From Nostoc sp. PCC 7524 (GTDB taxonomy: Bacteria; Cyanobacteriota; Cyanobacteriia; Cyanobacteriales; Nostocaceae), in NCBI RefSeq assembly GCF_000316645.1, contig NC_019684.1, positions 682,001-746,000 of the forward strand: a DNA stretch of 64,000 bases, given 5' to 3'. Position numbers and translations under genes: made by a program. The notes below the pieces were generated by a model. It was not told where the DNA came from. It was given only the letters and a program-made list of their open reading frames with translations, and did no database searches. Of this stretch, positions 34,794-43,906 are shown in pieces (position 1 is the stretch's first letter; each line of letters begins with the position of its first letter).

Positions 34794-35963
34794 TCAGCGT
34801 GCAGCCAAGGTAACATCCGATGTCAATCTTTGCAAAACTTGCTTTAATACCATCGCTGTCCAATCGATATCGGCTTGGGTAGTATCTCGTCCTAGGGTGA
34901 GGCGGATTCCTCCGAAGGCTGCTGTTTCGGGATAGCCCATCGCTAACAGTATGGGGCTGGGACTGAGTTTACCACTGTGACAAGCTGAACCTGCGCTGAT
35001 ACCAATGCCAGCTAAGTTGAGTTGGCGGACTAAGGTTTTACCACTGAGTTTTTTCCCGTCGGCGTATTCTAGAGAAAAACTAACGTGGTGGGGTAAGCGA
35101 TGTTCTAAATCCCCTGTGGGAATTAAACCGGGGACATCTGCTAACAAAGAAAATATGCGATCGCGTAACTTGATTAATCGTGGTGTTTCTTGTGGTAGTT
35201 CTTGGGCTGCTAGTTCGGCAGCTACACCAAAACCAGCGATCGCAGGTAATGCTTGTGTACCAGAACGCAAACCCCTCTCTTGTCCACCGCCACCTAATAA
35301 GGGTATTAACTCGACATCAGGACGGATATACAAAGCCCCTGCACCTTGAGGTCCATATAATTTATGACTAGATAAACTCAGTAAATCTACAGGTAGCTGC
35401 TGTACATCAATGGGTAAGCGTCCCACTGCTTGCACTGCATCGGTATGAAATAAAGCTCCATGTTGTTGGGCTATCTTTCCTAATTCTGTGATTGGTTGGA
35501 CTGTGCCAATTTCACTTTGTCCGTAAATTATCGACACTAAAACAGTGTTATGTCGCAGTGCAGCCTTTAAAGTTTGAGGATTGACTCTACCTTTACTATC
35601 TACCGCTAAACGGGTAACTTCCCATCCCCACTTTTCTAGTAGCTTGGCTGGTTCAGCAATGGCGGAGTGTTCCACCGTAGAAATAATGATGTGTTGCGGT
35701 ACGGCGTACAATCGCGCAATACCCATCATGACTAGGTTATTGGACTCTGTACCACCAGAAGTAAAAATAATTGATTCTGGAGTAGCCGCGTTAATCAAAC
35801 CAGCTACTTGCAGTCTCGCTTGTTCTACAATAGTTGCTGCCCGTTGTCCCCACTCATGCAAGCTAGAAGGATTCCCCCATTGTTGGGTGAGTGCTGCTTG
35901 CATAGCTGCGATCGCCTCTGGGCGAGTGGGAGTAGTCGCGCTGTAATCTAGATATATTTGCAT
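34794..35963 (-). CDS. Cysteine desulfurase, NifS/IscS type
   Basis: PLP enzyme that takes sulfur from cysteine for iron-sulfur clusters or thiolated cofactors. The 389-residue protein has the class-V aminotransferase fold: IYLDYSATTPTRPEA at the start, FTSGGTESNN, VEHSA, the Schiff-base Lys in SLSSHKLYGPQGAGALYIR (near residue 206), GGGQERGLRSGT, and the catalytic Cys in SAGSACHSGKLSPSP (near residue 328) in the flexible loop of group I (NifS/IscS) enzymes. No scaffold or nif gene adjoins, so a housekeeping rather than nitrogenase role is more likely (inference). Cyanobacterial genomes usually carry several paralogues. Confidence 0.95.
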   Translation of the reverse strand: MQIYLDYSATTPTRPEAIAAMQAALTQQWGNPSSLHEWGQRAATIVEQARLQVAGLINAATPESIIFTSGGTESNNLVMMGIARLYAVPQHIIISTVEHSAIAEPAKLLEKWGWEVTRLAVDSKGRVNPQTLKAALRHNTVLVSIIYGQSEIGTVQPITELGKIAQQHGALFHTDAVQAVGRLPIDVQQLPVDLLSLSSHKLYGPQGAGALYIRPDVELIPLLGGGGQERGLRSGTQALPAIAGFGVAAELAAQELPQETPRLIKLRDRIFSLLADVPGLIPTGDLEHRLPHHVSFSLEYADGKKLSGKTLVRQLNLAGIGISAGSACHSGKLSPSPILLAMGYPETAAFGGIRLTLGRDTTQADIDWTAMVLKQVLQRLTSDVTLAAR

Positions 35964-36156
35964 ATCAATAAATAATTAGGTAAACACACACTAACAACGG
36001 GCTATCTATATTCTCAGCATAGATTAGGCCAATGGATGAATCAGGGAAAAAACTAAATTAATGCTGTTAATCAAGCTATTCATCTCATTAGTTTGGTATA
36101 GATGATTTTGGGAATTATAAATATATTGACTCCCAATCCACTTTTAGCAGATTACC

Positions 36157-37785
36157 GTGCAGATTTTTCACACACTCAAGAACTTTTGGGTATGTTCTCT
36201 AGTATTGACAATCGCCGCTTGTCAACAAGTCCAGTCCCAAACTCAGCGCCCAGAAGCTTTACCACAAGATCCATTTGTCCAGGTTTATTTTAATCATTCC
36301 GAGTCTGCCGAATATCAAGAACCGTATCGTCAGCAAACTCGACTGGGTGATAACTTAGAACAGCAAATTATTGATGCGATCGCCCAAGCTAAATCTACAG
36401 TAGATGTGGCAGTCCAAGAGTTGCGTCTACCTAAAATTGCCCAAGCCTTACAAGATAAACAAAAACAGGGTATCAAAGTTAGGGTGATTTTAGAAAATAA
36501 CTATACCCGTCCTTGGAGTAGCTTTACTTCTGATGAAGTCCAGAAATTAACTCCCAGAGAAAAAGAACGGTATCAAGAATTTTTTAAGTTTATTGATCAG
36601 AACCAAGATAATCAACTCAGCCCAGAGGAAATTAATCAAAGGGATGCTTTGATAATTTTACAAAATGCCAACATTCCCTGGATAGATGATCAAGCGGATG
36701 GTTCAGCAGGTAGTAACTTGATGCACCACAAATTTGTCATTGTTGATAGTCGAATTGTTATTATTACTTCCGCTAACTTTACATTGAGTGATGTACACGG
36801 CGATTTTACTAATCCCAAAAGTTTAGGAAATGCCAATAATTTCTTAAAAATTGATAGTCCAGAACTAGCCAAATTATTCATCGACGAATTTAATCTCATG
36901 TGGGGAGATGGCCCAGGCGGTAAACCAGATAGTAGATTTGGCTTGAAAAAACCTATGCGTTCTCCCCAAACCATGACATTAGGTGACAACAAAATTACTA
37001 TCCATTTCTCACCTATTTCTCCGATTCAACCTTGGAATAATACCAGTAATGGCTTAATTGGTGAAGTCTTAAATTCATCTACTAAATCAGTTGATATGGC
37101 CTTATTTGTATTTTCAGAACAACGCCTTGCCGATATTCTAGAAAAACGTCATCAAACAGACATATCAATTCGGGCTTTGATTGACACACAATTTGCTTAT
37201 CGTCCCTACAGTGAAGCCTTAGATATGATGGGTGTGGCTTTGAGTGAAAAGTGTAAATATGAATTAGATAATAATCCTTGGAAAAATCCTATTACTACAG
37301 TTGGTGTGGCAACATTACCCAAAGGCGATTTATTACACCATAAATTTGCTGTTGTGGATGAGCAAACTGTGATTACAGGCTCTCATAACTGGTCAGATGC
37401 AGCTAATCATGCTAATGATGAAACACTAATTATTATTGAAAATACTACTATTGCCAAACATTATAGCCGTGAATTTGCACGTCTTTACACTCAGGCTAAA
37501 GTTGGTGTACCAGAAAATATCCAAGCAAAAATTCAACTAGAAAAAAAACAATGTCCTCAAATTATTACTCCTAGTTCTAACGTAGATAAAGTCATACAAG
37601 TAGTCAATGTCAACACCGCTAGTTTAGAAGAATTAACAACCTTACCAGGGGTTGGTAAAAAGTTAGCCGAGAAAATGATTATCGTTCGTCAGCAACAAAA
37701 ATTTTCTTCATTACAAGATTTAGAACAAGTCCCAGGAGTAAGTAATAAGATGATAGCTAATTGGCAAGGTCGTATTGAGTTGTAA
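36157..37785 (+). CDS. Phospholipase D-like lipoprotein with EF-hand-like loop and helix-hairpin-helix tail
   Basis: A 542-residue envelope protein with an unusual domain series. A GTG start gives a lipoprotein signal (lipobox TIAAC). Two PLD-type HKD motifs follow: LMHHKFVIVDSRIVIITSAN (from residue ~189) and LHHKFAVVDEQTVITGSHNW (~388-408), giving one composite active site. Between the first sheets and the first HKD lies a complete 12-residue EF-hand loop, DQNQDNQLSPEE (147-158), in a charged helical insertion. The C-terminus (~480-542) is a ComEA-like helix-hairpin-helix pair (VNVNTASLEELTTLPGVGKK, LEQVPGVSNKM) that in other proteins binds DNA. Phospholipase or nuclease activity are both possible; a secreted nuclease is attractive given the HhH tail. 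Confidence 0.88.
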   Translation: MQIFHTLKNFWVCSLVLTIAACQQVQSQTQRPEALPQDPFVQVYFNHSESAEYQEPYRQQTRLGDNLEQQIIDAIAQAKSTVDVAVQELRLPKIAQALQDKQKQGIKVRVILENNYTRPWSSFTSDEVQKLTPREKERYQEFFKFIDQNQDNQLSPEEINQRDALIILQNANIPWIDDQADGSAGSNLMHHKFVIVDSRIVIITSANFTLSDVHGDFTNPKSLGNANNFLKIDSPELAKLFIDEFNLMWGDGPGGKPDSRFGLKKPMRSPQTMTLGDNKITIHFSPISPIQPWNNTSNGLIGEVLNSSTKSVDMALFVFSEQRLADILEKRHQTDISIRALIDTQFAYRPYSEALDMMGVALSEKCKYELDNNPWKNPITTVGVATLPKGDLLHHKFAVVDEQTVITGSHNWSDAANHANDETLIIIENTTIAKHYSREFARLYTQAKVGVPENIQAKIQLEKKQCPQIITPSSNVDKVIQVVNVNTASLEELTTLPGVGKKLAEKMIIVRQQQKFSSLQDLEQVPGVSNKMIANWQGRIEL

Positions 37786-38116
37786 AAATTTTAGATTTAC
37801 TTTACCAAATAAGGAAAAACTGTAGGGTGTGCTAGGCACAATAATTTAATATGATTAATGAAAAAATATGCAATAATCGCCTAACACACCGCCATATCAA
37901 ATGGTGCGTCAGGCTAAAGCAGTGACACACTCTACTTCAGATTGACTTATTGAGATGTAAGATTTTTATTAATGACAAAATCATCAAAAGAATGAGATAA
38001 AAATTATTTAACTCCTCCCAAAGTATGGTTATTTTGCAACTCTACTTACAGAAAGAGGAAATTTAAACTTGAATTTTTTAGCATGATCTCACATATGAAA
38101 TCATGAGAATCAGTTT
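37786..38116. repeat. 331-bp spacer with a diverged GTAGGGTGTG-type palindromic repeat
   Basis: TGTAGGGTGTGCTAGGCAC (about 37821) faces CTAACACACCGCC and GGTGCGTCAGGC (37882-37920), a common Nostoc-style intergenic palindrome. No gene seen. Confidence 0.55.
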
Positions 38117-38362
38117 ATGCCTTATAACAAAGTAGATGATCTACCCCAAGATATCAGAGAACAATTACCAGAACACGCCCAACAAATGTTTATGGCGGCA
38201 TTCAACTCTGCTCAAAGGGATGGTATGAGTGAAACAGGTGCTTCTGATGTGGCTTGGAACAGCGTCAGAAATGAATATGAACAAGGTGGCGATCGCCAAT
38301 GGCACAGGAAACCAGATGATCCAGCAATACACAATAAAGCCATCATGTCTGGTGGTAATTAG
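38117..38362 (+). CDS. ChaB family protein
   Basis: An 81-residue ChaB-domain protein: the N-terminal YNKVDDLPQDIREQLPEHAQ, then MFMAAFNSAQRD and the SDVAWNSVRNEYEQ helix, with a Lys/Trp-rich tail (RQWHRKPDD). In enterics chaB is linked to the ChaA cation antiporter, but the biochemical role is unclear and no cha transporter adjoins here. Cytoplasmic. A GC-rich terminator follows 24 bp after the stop. Confidence 0.92.
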   Translation: MPYNKVDDLPQDIREQLPEHAQQMFMAAFNSAQRDGMSETGASDVAWNSVRNEYEQGGDRQWHRKPDDPAIHNKAIMSGGN

Positions 38363-38386
38363 TTTAGTCAAGTAGATCTGAAATTC

Positions 38387-38417
38387 AAGGCGGTTTGTAA
38401 ATTCTACAAACCGCCTT
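38387..38417. terminator. Bidirectional terminator between chaB and the lipoprotein gene
   Basis: AAGGCGGTTTGTA (38387-38399) and TACAAACCGCCTT (38405-38417) form a perfect 13-bp stem with a 5-nt loop between two convergent genes. Confidence 0.88.
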
Positions 38418-38419
38418 AT

Positions 38420-38845
38420 TTATTCCCCATCAATAACTTCAATTTTGTTAATCAAGACGGCTTGTTTGCTTTTACCGCAAGGTTCGGCACTTTCGCAATC
38501 ACTAACAGTTTCTACTCCGTAGGATAAGTTCACTTTCTGATTCAAAAATTTATCTGGCTCAGTACAAACATCAAAAATAGCATTTAAATATTGCTCTTTG
38601 CCATTTTCATCCTTTAAAGTAATATTGCAATCAATATCACCAATAACTATACCTGTAATTGTGCCAATTTTTGGTTGATCATTTATATCTCTTTCATTAG
38701 CATTATTTGGCTCAGGAATCTGTGTTGCGTCTGGCTGAGGAGATTCAGTTTGATTGCCTGAACTCACATTATTTTGGTGATAATTACAACTCACAATTGA
38801 GAAAGAAAAAATTAACAATGCAATGGTAGTAGTCATTTTATTCAT
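38420..38845 (-). CDS. Hypothetical lipoprotein
   Basis: A 141-residue secreted protein with a lipoprotein signal (TTTIALLIFSFSIVSC, modified Cys near residue 20), an Asn/Gln/Pro-rich linker (~22-60) and a small beta domain beginning IGTITGIVIGDIDCNITLKD. Four Cys in the mature domain (DIDCN, DVCTE, SDCES, EPCGK) could form two disulfides. The domain resembles small OB-like or beta-barrel modules but I do not recognise a family. Convergent with chaB and sharing its terminator. Confidence 0.75.
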   Translation of the reverse strand: MNKMTTTIALLIFSFSIVSCNYHQNNVSSGNQTESPQPDATQIPEPNNANERDINDQPKIGTITGIVIGDIDCNITLKDENGKEQYLNAIFDVCTEPDKFLNQKVNLSYGVETVSDCESAEPCGKSKQAVLINKIEVIDGE

Positions 38846-39013
38846 GAATAACTTATAGTTAATTATCCGTAAAATTCATAGAAATTTATGGAAATAGTTA
38901 ACTATACCTCCACAAAATTAGTTTTTCGGTTTAAGTTACATCCAAAGTAACAATTTCTACAATCAACGTCAATCATTAATTAAAAATCTTAAATTAGGTG
39001 TTAATTTTTGCAT

Positions 39014-39586
39014 ATGCTGTTGCAAACCGATAAAATTAAAATTCGTCTCATGAAAGATGATCTGAATGATTATCAGCTAATGGCAAAATGGTTGTCTGAT
39101 GAAAAAGTATTGGCATTTTATGAAGGCAGAGATAATCCGTTTTCATTAGACAGAATTATAGAAACATACCAACCTATGGTAATAAAAGATGAGCCTGGAA
39201 ATCCTTGTCTTATCTATTATGACGATATTCCTATTGGTTATTTACAATATTATGCTCTTGATGATTTACCAAAAATCGATAGGCAAATGTACTGTCTAGA
39301 AATAACAAATAATGTTTATGGCATAGACTTGTTTATTGGCGAAACCAACTATTGGAATCAGGGACTGGGGACAAAAATACTCACACTGGTTGTAGACTAT
39401 TTGTTCACACCATTATCCGCCGAAAAAATTGTCATCGACCCCCACGTTGATAACACCCGTGCTATACGTTGTTATGAAAAATGTGGTTTTGTGAAAGTCA
39501 AGTTGTTACCTGCCCATGAATTCCATGAAGGGAAACAGATAGATTGCTGGTTAATGGCCATAGAGAGAAATAAATCATTACACTGA
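39014..39586 (+). CDS. GNAT-family N-acetyltransferase, aminoglycoside AAC(6')-like
   Basis: A 190-residue acetyl-CoA-dependent transferase. The pattern LMKDDLNDYQLMAKWLSDEK at the start, GIDLFIGETNYWNQGLGTKI with the acetyl-CoA pyrophosphate loop (Q/G-x-G-x-G/T near residue 120), and DPHVDNTRAIRCYEKCGF resemble AAC(6') aminoglycoside acetyltransferases more than ribosomal-protein acetyltransferases. ATG at 39014 is taken; a TTG two codons earlier is possible. A chromosomal member of this group need not confer resistance, and the substrate is unproven. It ends 40 bp before the NDH-2 start. Confidence 0.85.
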   Translation: MLLQTDKIKIRLMKDDLNDYQLMAKWLSDEKVLAFYEGRDNPFSLDRIIETYQPMVIKDEPGNPCLIYYDDIPIGYLQYYALDDLPKIDRQMYCLEITNNVYGIDLFIGETNYWNQGLGTKILTLVVDYLFTPLSAEKIVIDPHVDNTRAIRCYEKCGFVKVKLLPAHEFHEGKQIDCWLMAIERNKSLH

Positions 39587-39626
39587 GAGTTAGTTGCCTT
39601 ACTGGGATGAAACGTCCTATAAAACC

Positions 39627-40835
39627 ATGACTGAAACAACTATGAGAATCGTGATCCTTGGTGGAGGGTTTGGTGGACTCTACACAGCTTTGCGTTTAAG
39701 TCAATTACCTTGGGAATCTGGGCAGAAACCGGAAATTGTCCTAGTAGATCAAAGCGATCGCTTCCTATTTTCCCCCCTACTCTACGAATTACTCACCGGA
39801 GAATTACAGACTTGGGAAATTGCTCCTCCTTTTGCAGAATTGTTACAAGGTACTGGTGTCCGTTTTTATCAAGCAATTGTATCTGGTATTGACATCGATC
39901 AACAACGGGTACACCTGCAAGATGGCCCAGAACTTCCCTGCGATCGCCTAGTATTAGCCCTAGGTGGAGAAACCCCCCTAGACTTAGTTTCCGGTGCAAC
40001 ATCCTATGCTTATCCATTCCGCAGTATCACTGATGCCTACCGTTTGGAAGAACGTCTACGAGTGTTAGAAGAATCAGATGCAGAGAAAATCCGAGTAGCA
40101 ATTGTAGGCGCTGGTTACAGTGGTGTTGAGTTAGCCTGTAAATTAGCCGACCGACTAGGAGACAGAGGACGCTTCCGCCTGATTGAAATTAGTGACCAAA
40201 TCTTGCGGACTTCCCCAGAGTTTAACCGCGAAGCCGCCAAGAAAGCCTTAGAAGCGCGGGGTGTATTCCTAGATTTAGAAACGAAAGTTGAATCAATCGG
40301 GCAAGATACCATCTCTCTCGAATACAAACATCAAATAGATACTATTCCTGTAGATGTGGTCATTTGGACTGTAGGAACACGGGTGGCACCTGTAGTCAGA
40401 AGCCTTCCTTTAAAACAAAATCAGCGTGGTCAAATCACTACTACACCAACTCTACAAGTCCTTGACCATCCAGAAATCTTTGCTTTAGGAGACTTAGCCG
40501 ACTGTCTTGACGCTGAAGGTCAACAAATCCCCGCCACTGCACAAGCAGCATTTCAACAAGCTGACTATGCAGCTTGGAATATATGGGCTTCTCTGACTCA
40601 TCGTCCTCTGTTACCTTTCCGCTATCAGCAACTAGGGGAAATGATGGCATTAGGCAAAGACAACGCTACCTTAACAAGTTTAGGAATTAAACTAGATGGT
40701 ACTTTAGCTTATCTTGCCCGTCGTCTGGCTTATCTCTATAGAATGCCTACTCTAGATCATCAACTCAAAGTTGGCTTTAATTGGTTAGTCCGTCCTATTA
40801 TAGAGACAATTTCTTCTGTAGCAGATGGCAAATAG
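39627..40835 (+). CDS. Type II NAD(P)H dehydrogenase (NDH-2)
   Basis: Single-subunit flavoprotein that oxidises NAD(P)H and reduces quinone without proton pumping. The ~402-residue protein starts with the FAD-binding dinucleotide fold (MRIVILGGGFGGLYTALRL), followed by LLYELLTGELQTWEI, a second nucleotide fold for NAD(P)H (VAIVGAGYSGVELACKLADR, residues ~150-170) and the flavin motif EIFALGDLADC. The C-terminal amphipathic region (YLARRLAYLYRMPTLDHQLK) can anchor it to the membrane face. ATG at 39627 is preferred to an upstream TTG at 39594; Met six codons further in is an alternative. A role in respiratory or redox balance is family knowledge. Confidence 0.92.
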   Translation: MTETTMRIVILGGGFGGLYTALRLSQLPWESGQKPEIVLVDQSDRFLFSPLLYELLTGELQTWEIAPPFAELLQGTGVRFYQAIVSGIDIDQQRVHLQDGPELPCDRLVLALGGETPLDLVSGATSYAYPFRSITDAYRLEERLRVLEESDAEKIRVAIVGAGYSGVELACKLADRLGDRGRFRLIEISDQILRTSPEFNREAAKKALEARGVFLDLETKVESIGQDTISLEYKHQIDTIPVDVVIWTVGTRVAPVVRSLPLKQNQRGQITTTPTLQVLDHPEIFALGDLADCLDAEGQQIPATAQAAFQQADYAAWNIWASLTHRPLLPFRYQQLGEMMALGKDNATLTSLGIKLDGTLAYLARRLAYLYRMPTLDHQLKVGFNWLVRPIIETISSVADGK

Positions 40836-40896
40836 TCACTACAATGTTTACCAGCCCAAATTCTACATTTAACATTCGTGATCGTTAGTAAGTTTA

Positions 40897-41541
40897 ATGG
40901 AAAGACCCAAAGTGATTTTTTTAGATGCTGTGGGTACACTTTTTGGTGTCAAAGGCAGCGTCGGTAAAGTTTATAGTCAGCTAGCCCTAGAGTTTGGTGT
41001 AGAAGTTTCCGCCGAAACTTTAGATCAAGCATTTATCAAAAGCTTTAAAGCAGCACCCCCACCAATATTTCCTGATGCTGACTTACAAGATATTCCCCAG
41101 AGAGAATTTGATTGGTGGCGCATCATTGCTGTAAATACCTTTGAAAATGCTGGTGTGATGCCGCAATTTTCTGACTTTCCTAGCTTTTTTGGGGAACTTT
41201 ACATTCATTTCGGCACTGCTGAACCGTGGTTTATCTATCCCGATGTTGTGCAATCTCTGAGCAACTGGAAACATTTAGGTATTGAATTAGGTGTAGTATC
41301 TAACTTCGATTCCCGGATTTTCTCAGTTTTGCAAGCTTTAGGATTGAGTGAGTTTTTCAAGTCTGTAACAATTTCCACCCAAGTAGGTGCAGCTAAACCC
41401 GATCCCAAAATTTTTGCTGTGGCCTTAGAACAGCATGATTGTTCCCCTGAGTCAGCTTGGCATATTGGTGACAGCATAGTAGAGGACTATCAGGGGGCTA
41501 AAGCGGCTGGACTCAGAGGCATTTGGATTAATAGGCAATAA
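40897..41541 (+). CDS. HAD-superfamily hydrolase with altered motif I
   Basis: A 214-residue haloacid-dehalogenase-type protein. Motif I reads FLDAVGTLFG: the nucleophile Asp10 is kept, but the general-acid Asp two residues on is Val. Motif II is VVSNFDSRI, motif III the Lys of AAKPDPKIF, motif IV IGDSIVEDYQGAKAAG. The helical cap lies between residues ~16 and 95. The fold matches the HDHD3-like branch. Loss of the second Asp usually impairs phosphatase turnover, so this may be a phosphate-binding or differently reacting protein. It follows the NDH-2 gene by 61 bp and may be cotranscribed. Confidence 0.88.
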   Translation: MERPKVIFLDAVGTLFGVKGSVGKVYSQLALEFGVEVSAETLDQAFIKSFKAAPPPIFPDADLQDIPQREFDWWRIIAVNTFENAGVMPQFSDFPSFFGELYIHFGTAEPWFIYPDVVQSLSNWKHLGIELGVVSNFDSRIFSVLQALGLSEFFKSVTISTQVGAAKPDPKIFAVALEQHDCSPESAWHIGDSIVEDYQGAKAAGLRGIWINRQ

Positions 41542-41570
41542 CTAACTGTCTCCCCTATACCTTGGCTGAA

Positions 41571-42038
41571 CTAATAATTTTTCATTGCCCGTTGAATATC
41601 GCGTTGATCTTGGCGGCGTTTGAGGTCTTCTCGCTTATCGTGGAGCTTTTTCCCTTTACCAAGGGCGATGCTGATTTTTACCCAGCCCCGCTTTAGATAC
41701 ATTTTTAAAGGTACTAATGTTAACCCTTGCTGTTCTACTTTACCAATTAGTTTCCGAATTTCCTGACGATGTAGCAGCAGCTTACGGGTACGGCGTGGTT
41801 CATGATTAAAATACTGTCCACTGGCATTGTATGGTGAAATATGCACGTTAATTAGCCATGCTTCACCATCACGAATCAAAGCATAACCATCTTTGAGATT
41901 GACTTTACCGGCGCGAATTGACTTAACTTCAGTCCCTGTCAACTGAATCCCGGCTTCATAGGTTTCTAGGATTTCATACAAAAAACGGGCTTGGCGGTTA
42001 TCACTAATAACTTTGTAACTTTCGCTCTTATCACTCAT
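41571..42038 (-). CDS. smpB: SsrA-binding protein SmpB
   Basis: RNA-binding partner of tmRNA in rescue of stalled ribosomes. The 155-residue protein shows the whole family pattern: SDNRQARFLYEILETYEAGI, LTGTEVKSIRAGKVNLKDGY, AWLINVHISPY, HEPRRTRKLLLHRQEI and the basic C-terminal tail KGKKLHDKREDLKRRQDQRD that enters the mRNA channel. Start ATG at 42038. Convergent with the HAD gene. No ssrA (tmRNA) gene is visible nearby. Confidence 0.98.
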   Translation of the reverse strand: MSDKSESYKVISDNRQARFLYEILETYEAGIQLTGTEVKSIRAGKVNLKDGYALIRDGEAWLINVHISPYNASGQYFNHEPRRTRKLLLHRQEIRKLIGKVEQQGLTLVPLKMYLKRGWVKISIALGKGKKLHDKREDLKRRQDQRDIQRAMKNY

Positions 42039-42510
42039 TGAAAATTAGGTTTAGTTGGACTGACTGCAAAAATAGTTGGGATTAGCTAATAAATTAAAAA
42101 TTGCATATTAAACCATGAGCAAGGCTTTAACTCAGGTACTAGGGTGATTCTAATAATTTAGCTTTTTCCAGTTATATATCAAAATTTTCCAGTACACCTG
42201 CCACTGAAATATTATTGATTAACTAAATATTAATTTATATTAGGGTAGTTAATGGTCGGGAATATTGGATGGTCTGTTAAGAATTACAAAATTATTGGTG
42301 ATTTTACATGATAGGGCTTTAAAGAGATGTTGAGATTTGTTAATCTTTTTATGGATTTAAGATTTTCTTTATAAATAACTCCTAGGGCGGTCACTGACTG
42401 CTGATCCTGTCATAGTATGAAACATGAGAACACTATTGTAACTTGTGTTTGTAGATGGAGCTTGTAAAAGGAAATTTTTGAGTATAGACAATGCTAGGGG
42501 TGTACTTTCC
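42039..42510. other. 472-bp divergent spacer, no gene seen
   Basis: AT-rich region between smpB and the Ycf29-like regulator gene. An in-frame GTG at 42445 could extend the regulator by 22 residues, but those residues lie outside the receiver domain. No repeat array or recognised RNA. Confidence 0.45.
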
Positions 42511-43194
42511 ATGCCCTTGACGATCCTTGTGGCAGATGACGATCTGGGTACTCGTCTATCTATTAGTGATTATCTTGAACTGTCTGGCTACTCCGTGATT
42601 ACGGCTAATGACGGTCAGGAAGCTTTAGCAATGGTAGAAGAATACCAGCCTGATTTAATTGTGACTGATATTGTGATGCCACGGATGAATGGCTATGAAC
42701 TGGTACGTCGGGTACGTCAAAAACCAGAGTTCCGTTTATTGCCTGTCATTTTATTAACAGCCCGTACTAAGACCCAAGAAAGAATTTTGGGCTATCAATC
42801 GGGGTGTGATTTATACTTACCTAAGCCTTTTGAACTAGAAGAGTTAGCCGCAGCCATTCGTAATCTGCTAGAGCGATCGCATATTATTCAATCTGAGTAC
42901 CGCTTTTCGCAAAAAGAAGGTGCTGCTAGTCCTGTCTCAACCAAAGCGATAGAGACTAATAACACTGTATTTACTCATCTCGACAAATCACAGTTAATCT
43001 CGTCTTTGACTCTCAGAGAGCAGGAAGTCCTAGAACTATTAACTCACGGTATGTCTAATGCTGATATGGGACAACAGCTCCACTTGAGTCCCAGAACCGT
43101 AGAAAAGTATGTTAGTAGTTTATTGAGAAAAACCGACACCAGCAATCGGGCGGAACTGGTGCGGTTTGCAATTAAGCATGGTTTAGTAGATTGA
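42511..43194 (+). CDS. Response regulator with LuxR-type output, Ycf29-like
   Basis: A 227-residue receiver-plus-HTH regulator resembling the Ycf29 regulators retained in red-algal plastids and cyanobacteria. Receiver: VADDDLGTRLS at the start, phospho-acceptor Asp53 in LIVTDIVMPRMNGYE, LTARTKTQERI and LPKPFELEELA. Linker of ~45 residues, then a LuxR HTH (SLTLREQEVLELLTHGMSNA, DMGQQLHLSPRTVEKYVSSL). ATG at 42511 with AGGGG 10-16 nt upstream is preferred. No histidine kinase is adjacent, so it is an orphan. DNA targets cannot be read from the sequence; the Ycf29 label is a motif-level resemblance. Confidence 0.88.
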   Translation: MPLTILVADDDLGTRLSISDYLELSGYSVITANDGQEALAMVEEYQPDLIVTDIVMPRMNGYELVRRVRQKPEFRLLPVILLTARTKTQERILGYQSGCDLYLPKPFELEELAAAIRNLLERSHIIQSEYRFSQKEGAASPVSTKAIETNNTVFTHLDKSQLISSLTLREQEVLELLTHGMSNADMGQQLHLSPRTVEKYVSSLLRKTDTSNRAELVRFAIKHGLVD

Positions 43195-43260
43195 CATTCT
43201 CACCACTAAGGCGAAGCCTTTAGCGGGAGCTATAGGCTTGATGACAGATAGCTGGAGTAT

Positions 43261-43746
43261 TTAATTTTTGAGGTTCTGGCTGGTAATGTATTGCAGCAGA
43301 CCTTCACAAGCATCAACCAGTAAATCAATGACTTGATTAAATCCTTCTTGACCACCATAGTAGGGGTCTGGAACTTCTTTGAGGTTGTGCCGAGAGCAAA
43401 ATTCACACATCAAATACACTTGCTTGTGATACTGCCCAGTAGGATCAAGTGCGATGATATTGTCATAGTTTTCTCGATCCATTGCCAAAATTAAATCAAA
43501 TTCCTGAAAATCTGATGTTTGTAACTGTCTAGCTCGCCCCAGTAACTTAATTCCTAATTTGGCTTGTGCAGCCGCACTCATGCGCCGATCAGGAGGGCTA
43601 CCGATGTGATAGCTAGATGTGCCAGCAGAGTCACAAATAATACTCTCGCTTAAGCCAGCTTGGTCGATTAAATAATTCATGATGTTTTCTGCCGAAGGCG
43701 ATCGGCATATATTACCCAGGCAGACAAACAACAGCTTGTAAGGCAT
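43261..43746 (-). CDS. Low-molecular-weight protein tyrosine phosphatase
   Basis: Cytoplasmic phosphatase of 161 residues. The P-loop LFVCLGNICRSPSAE carries nucleophile Cys9 and Arg15 (CX5RS), and the general-acid Asp lies in VPDPYYGG near residue 125. The family also includes arsenate reductases, but the DPYYGG loop with two Tyr fits the phosphatase branch. No partner tyrosine kinase is adjacent. An oligomer repeat array lies just upstream. Confidence 0.93.
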   Translation of the reverse strand: MPYKLLFVCLGNICRSPSAENIMNYLIDQAGLSESIICDSAGTSSYHIGSPPDRRMSAAAQAKLGIKLLGRARQLQTSDFQEFDLILAMDRENYDNIIALDPTGQYHKQVYLMCEFCSRHNLKEVPDPYYGGQEGFNQVIDLLVDACEGLLQYITSQNLKN

Positions 43747-43779
43747 AATGCTCAGATTATAATTGACAACATCAAATTT

Positions 43780-43866
43780 TAGTCATTAGTCATTAGTTAT
43801 TGGTCATTATTTCCCCCTCATCTCTCTCCAATCCCCAATCCCCAGTCCCCAGTCCCCAATCCCCTG
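43780..43866. repeat. Two short tandem repeat arrays (TTAGTCA heptamer; CCCCAATC/CCCCAGTC octamer)
   Basis: TTAGTCA-type units at about 43782-43808, and CCCCAATC/CCCCAGTC units at 43828-43864, between the divergent phosphatase and hydrolase genes. The second unit is the one expanded inside pbpC. Confidence 0.85.
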
Positions 43867-43906
43867 CTTTACAATTATTAAAAGCTACTTCACATTTCTT
43901 TGTAAT

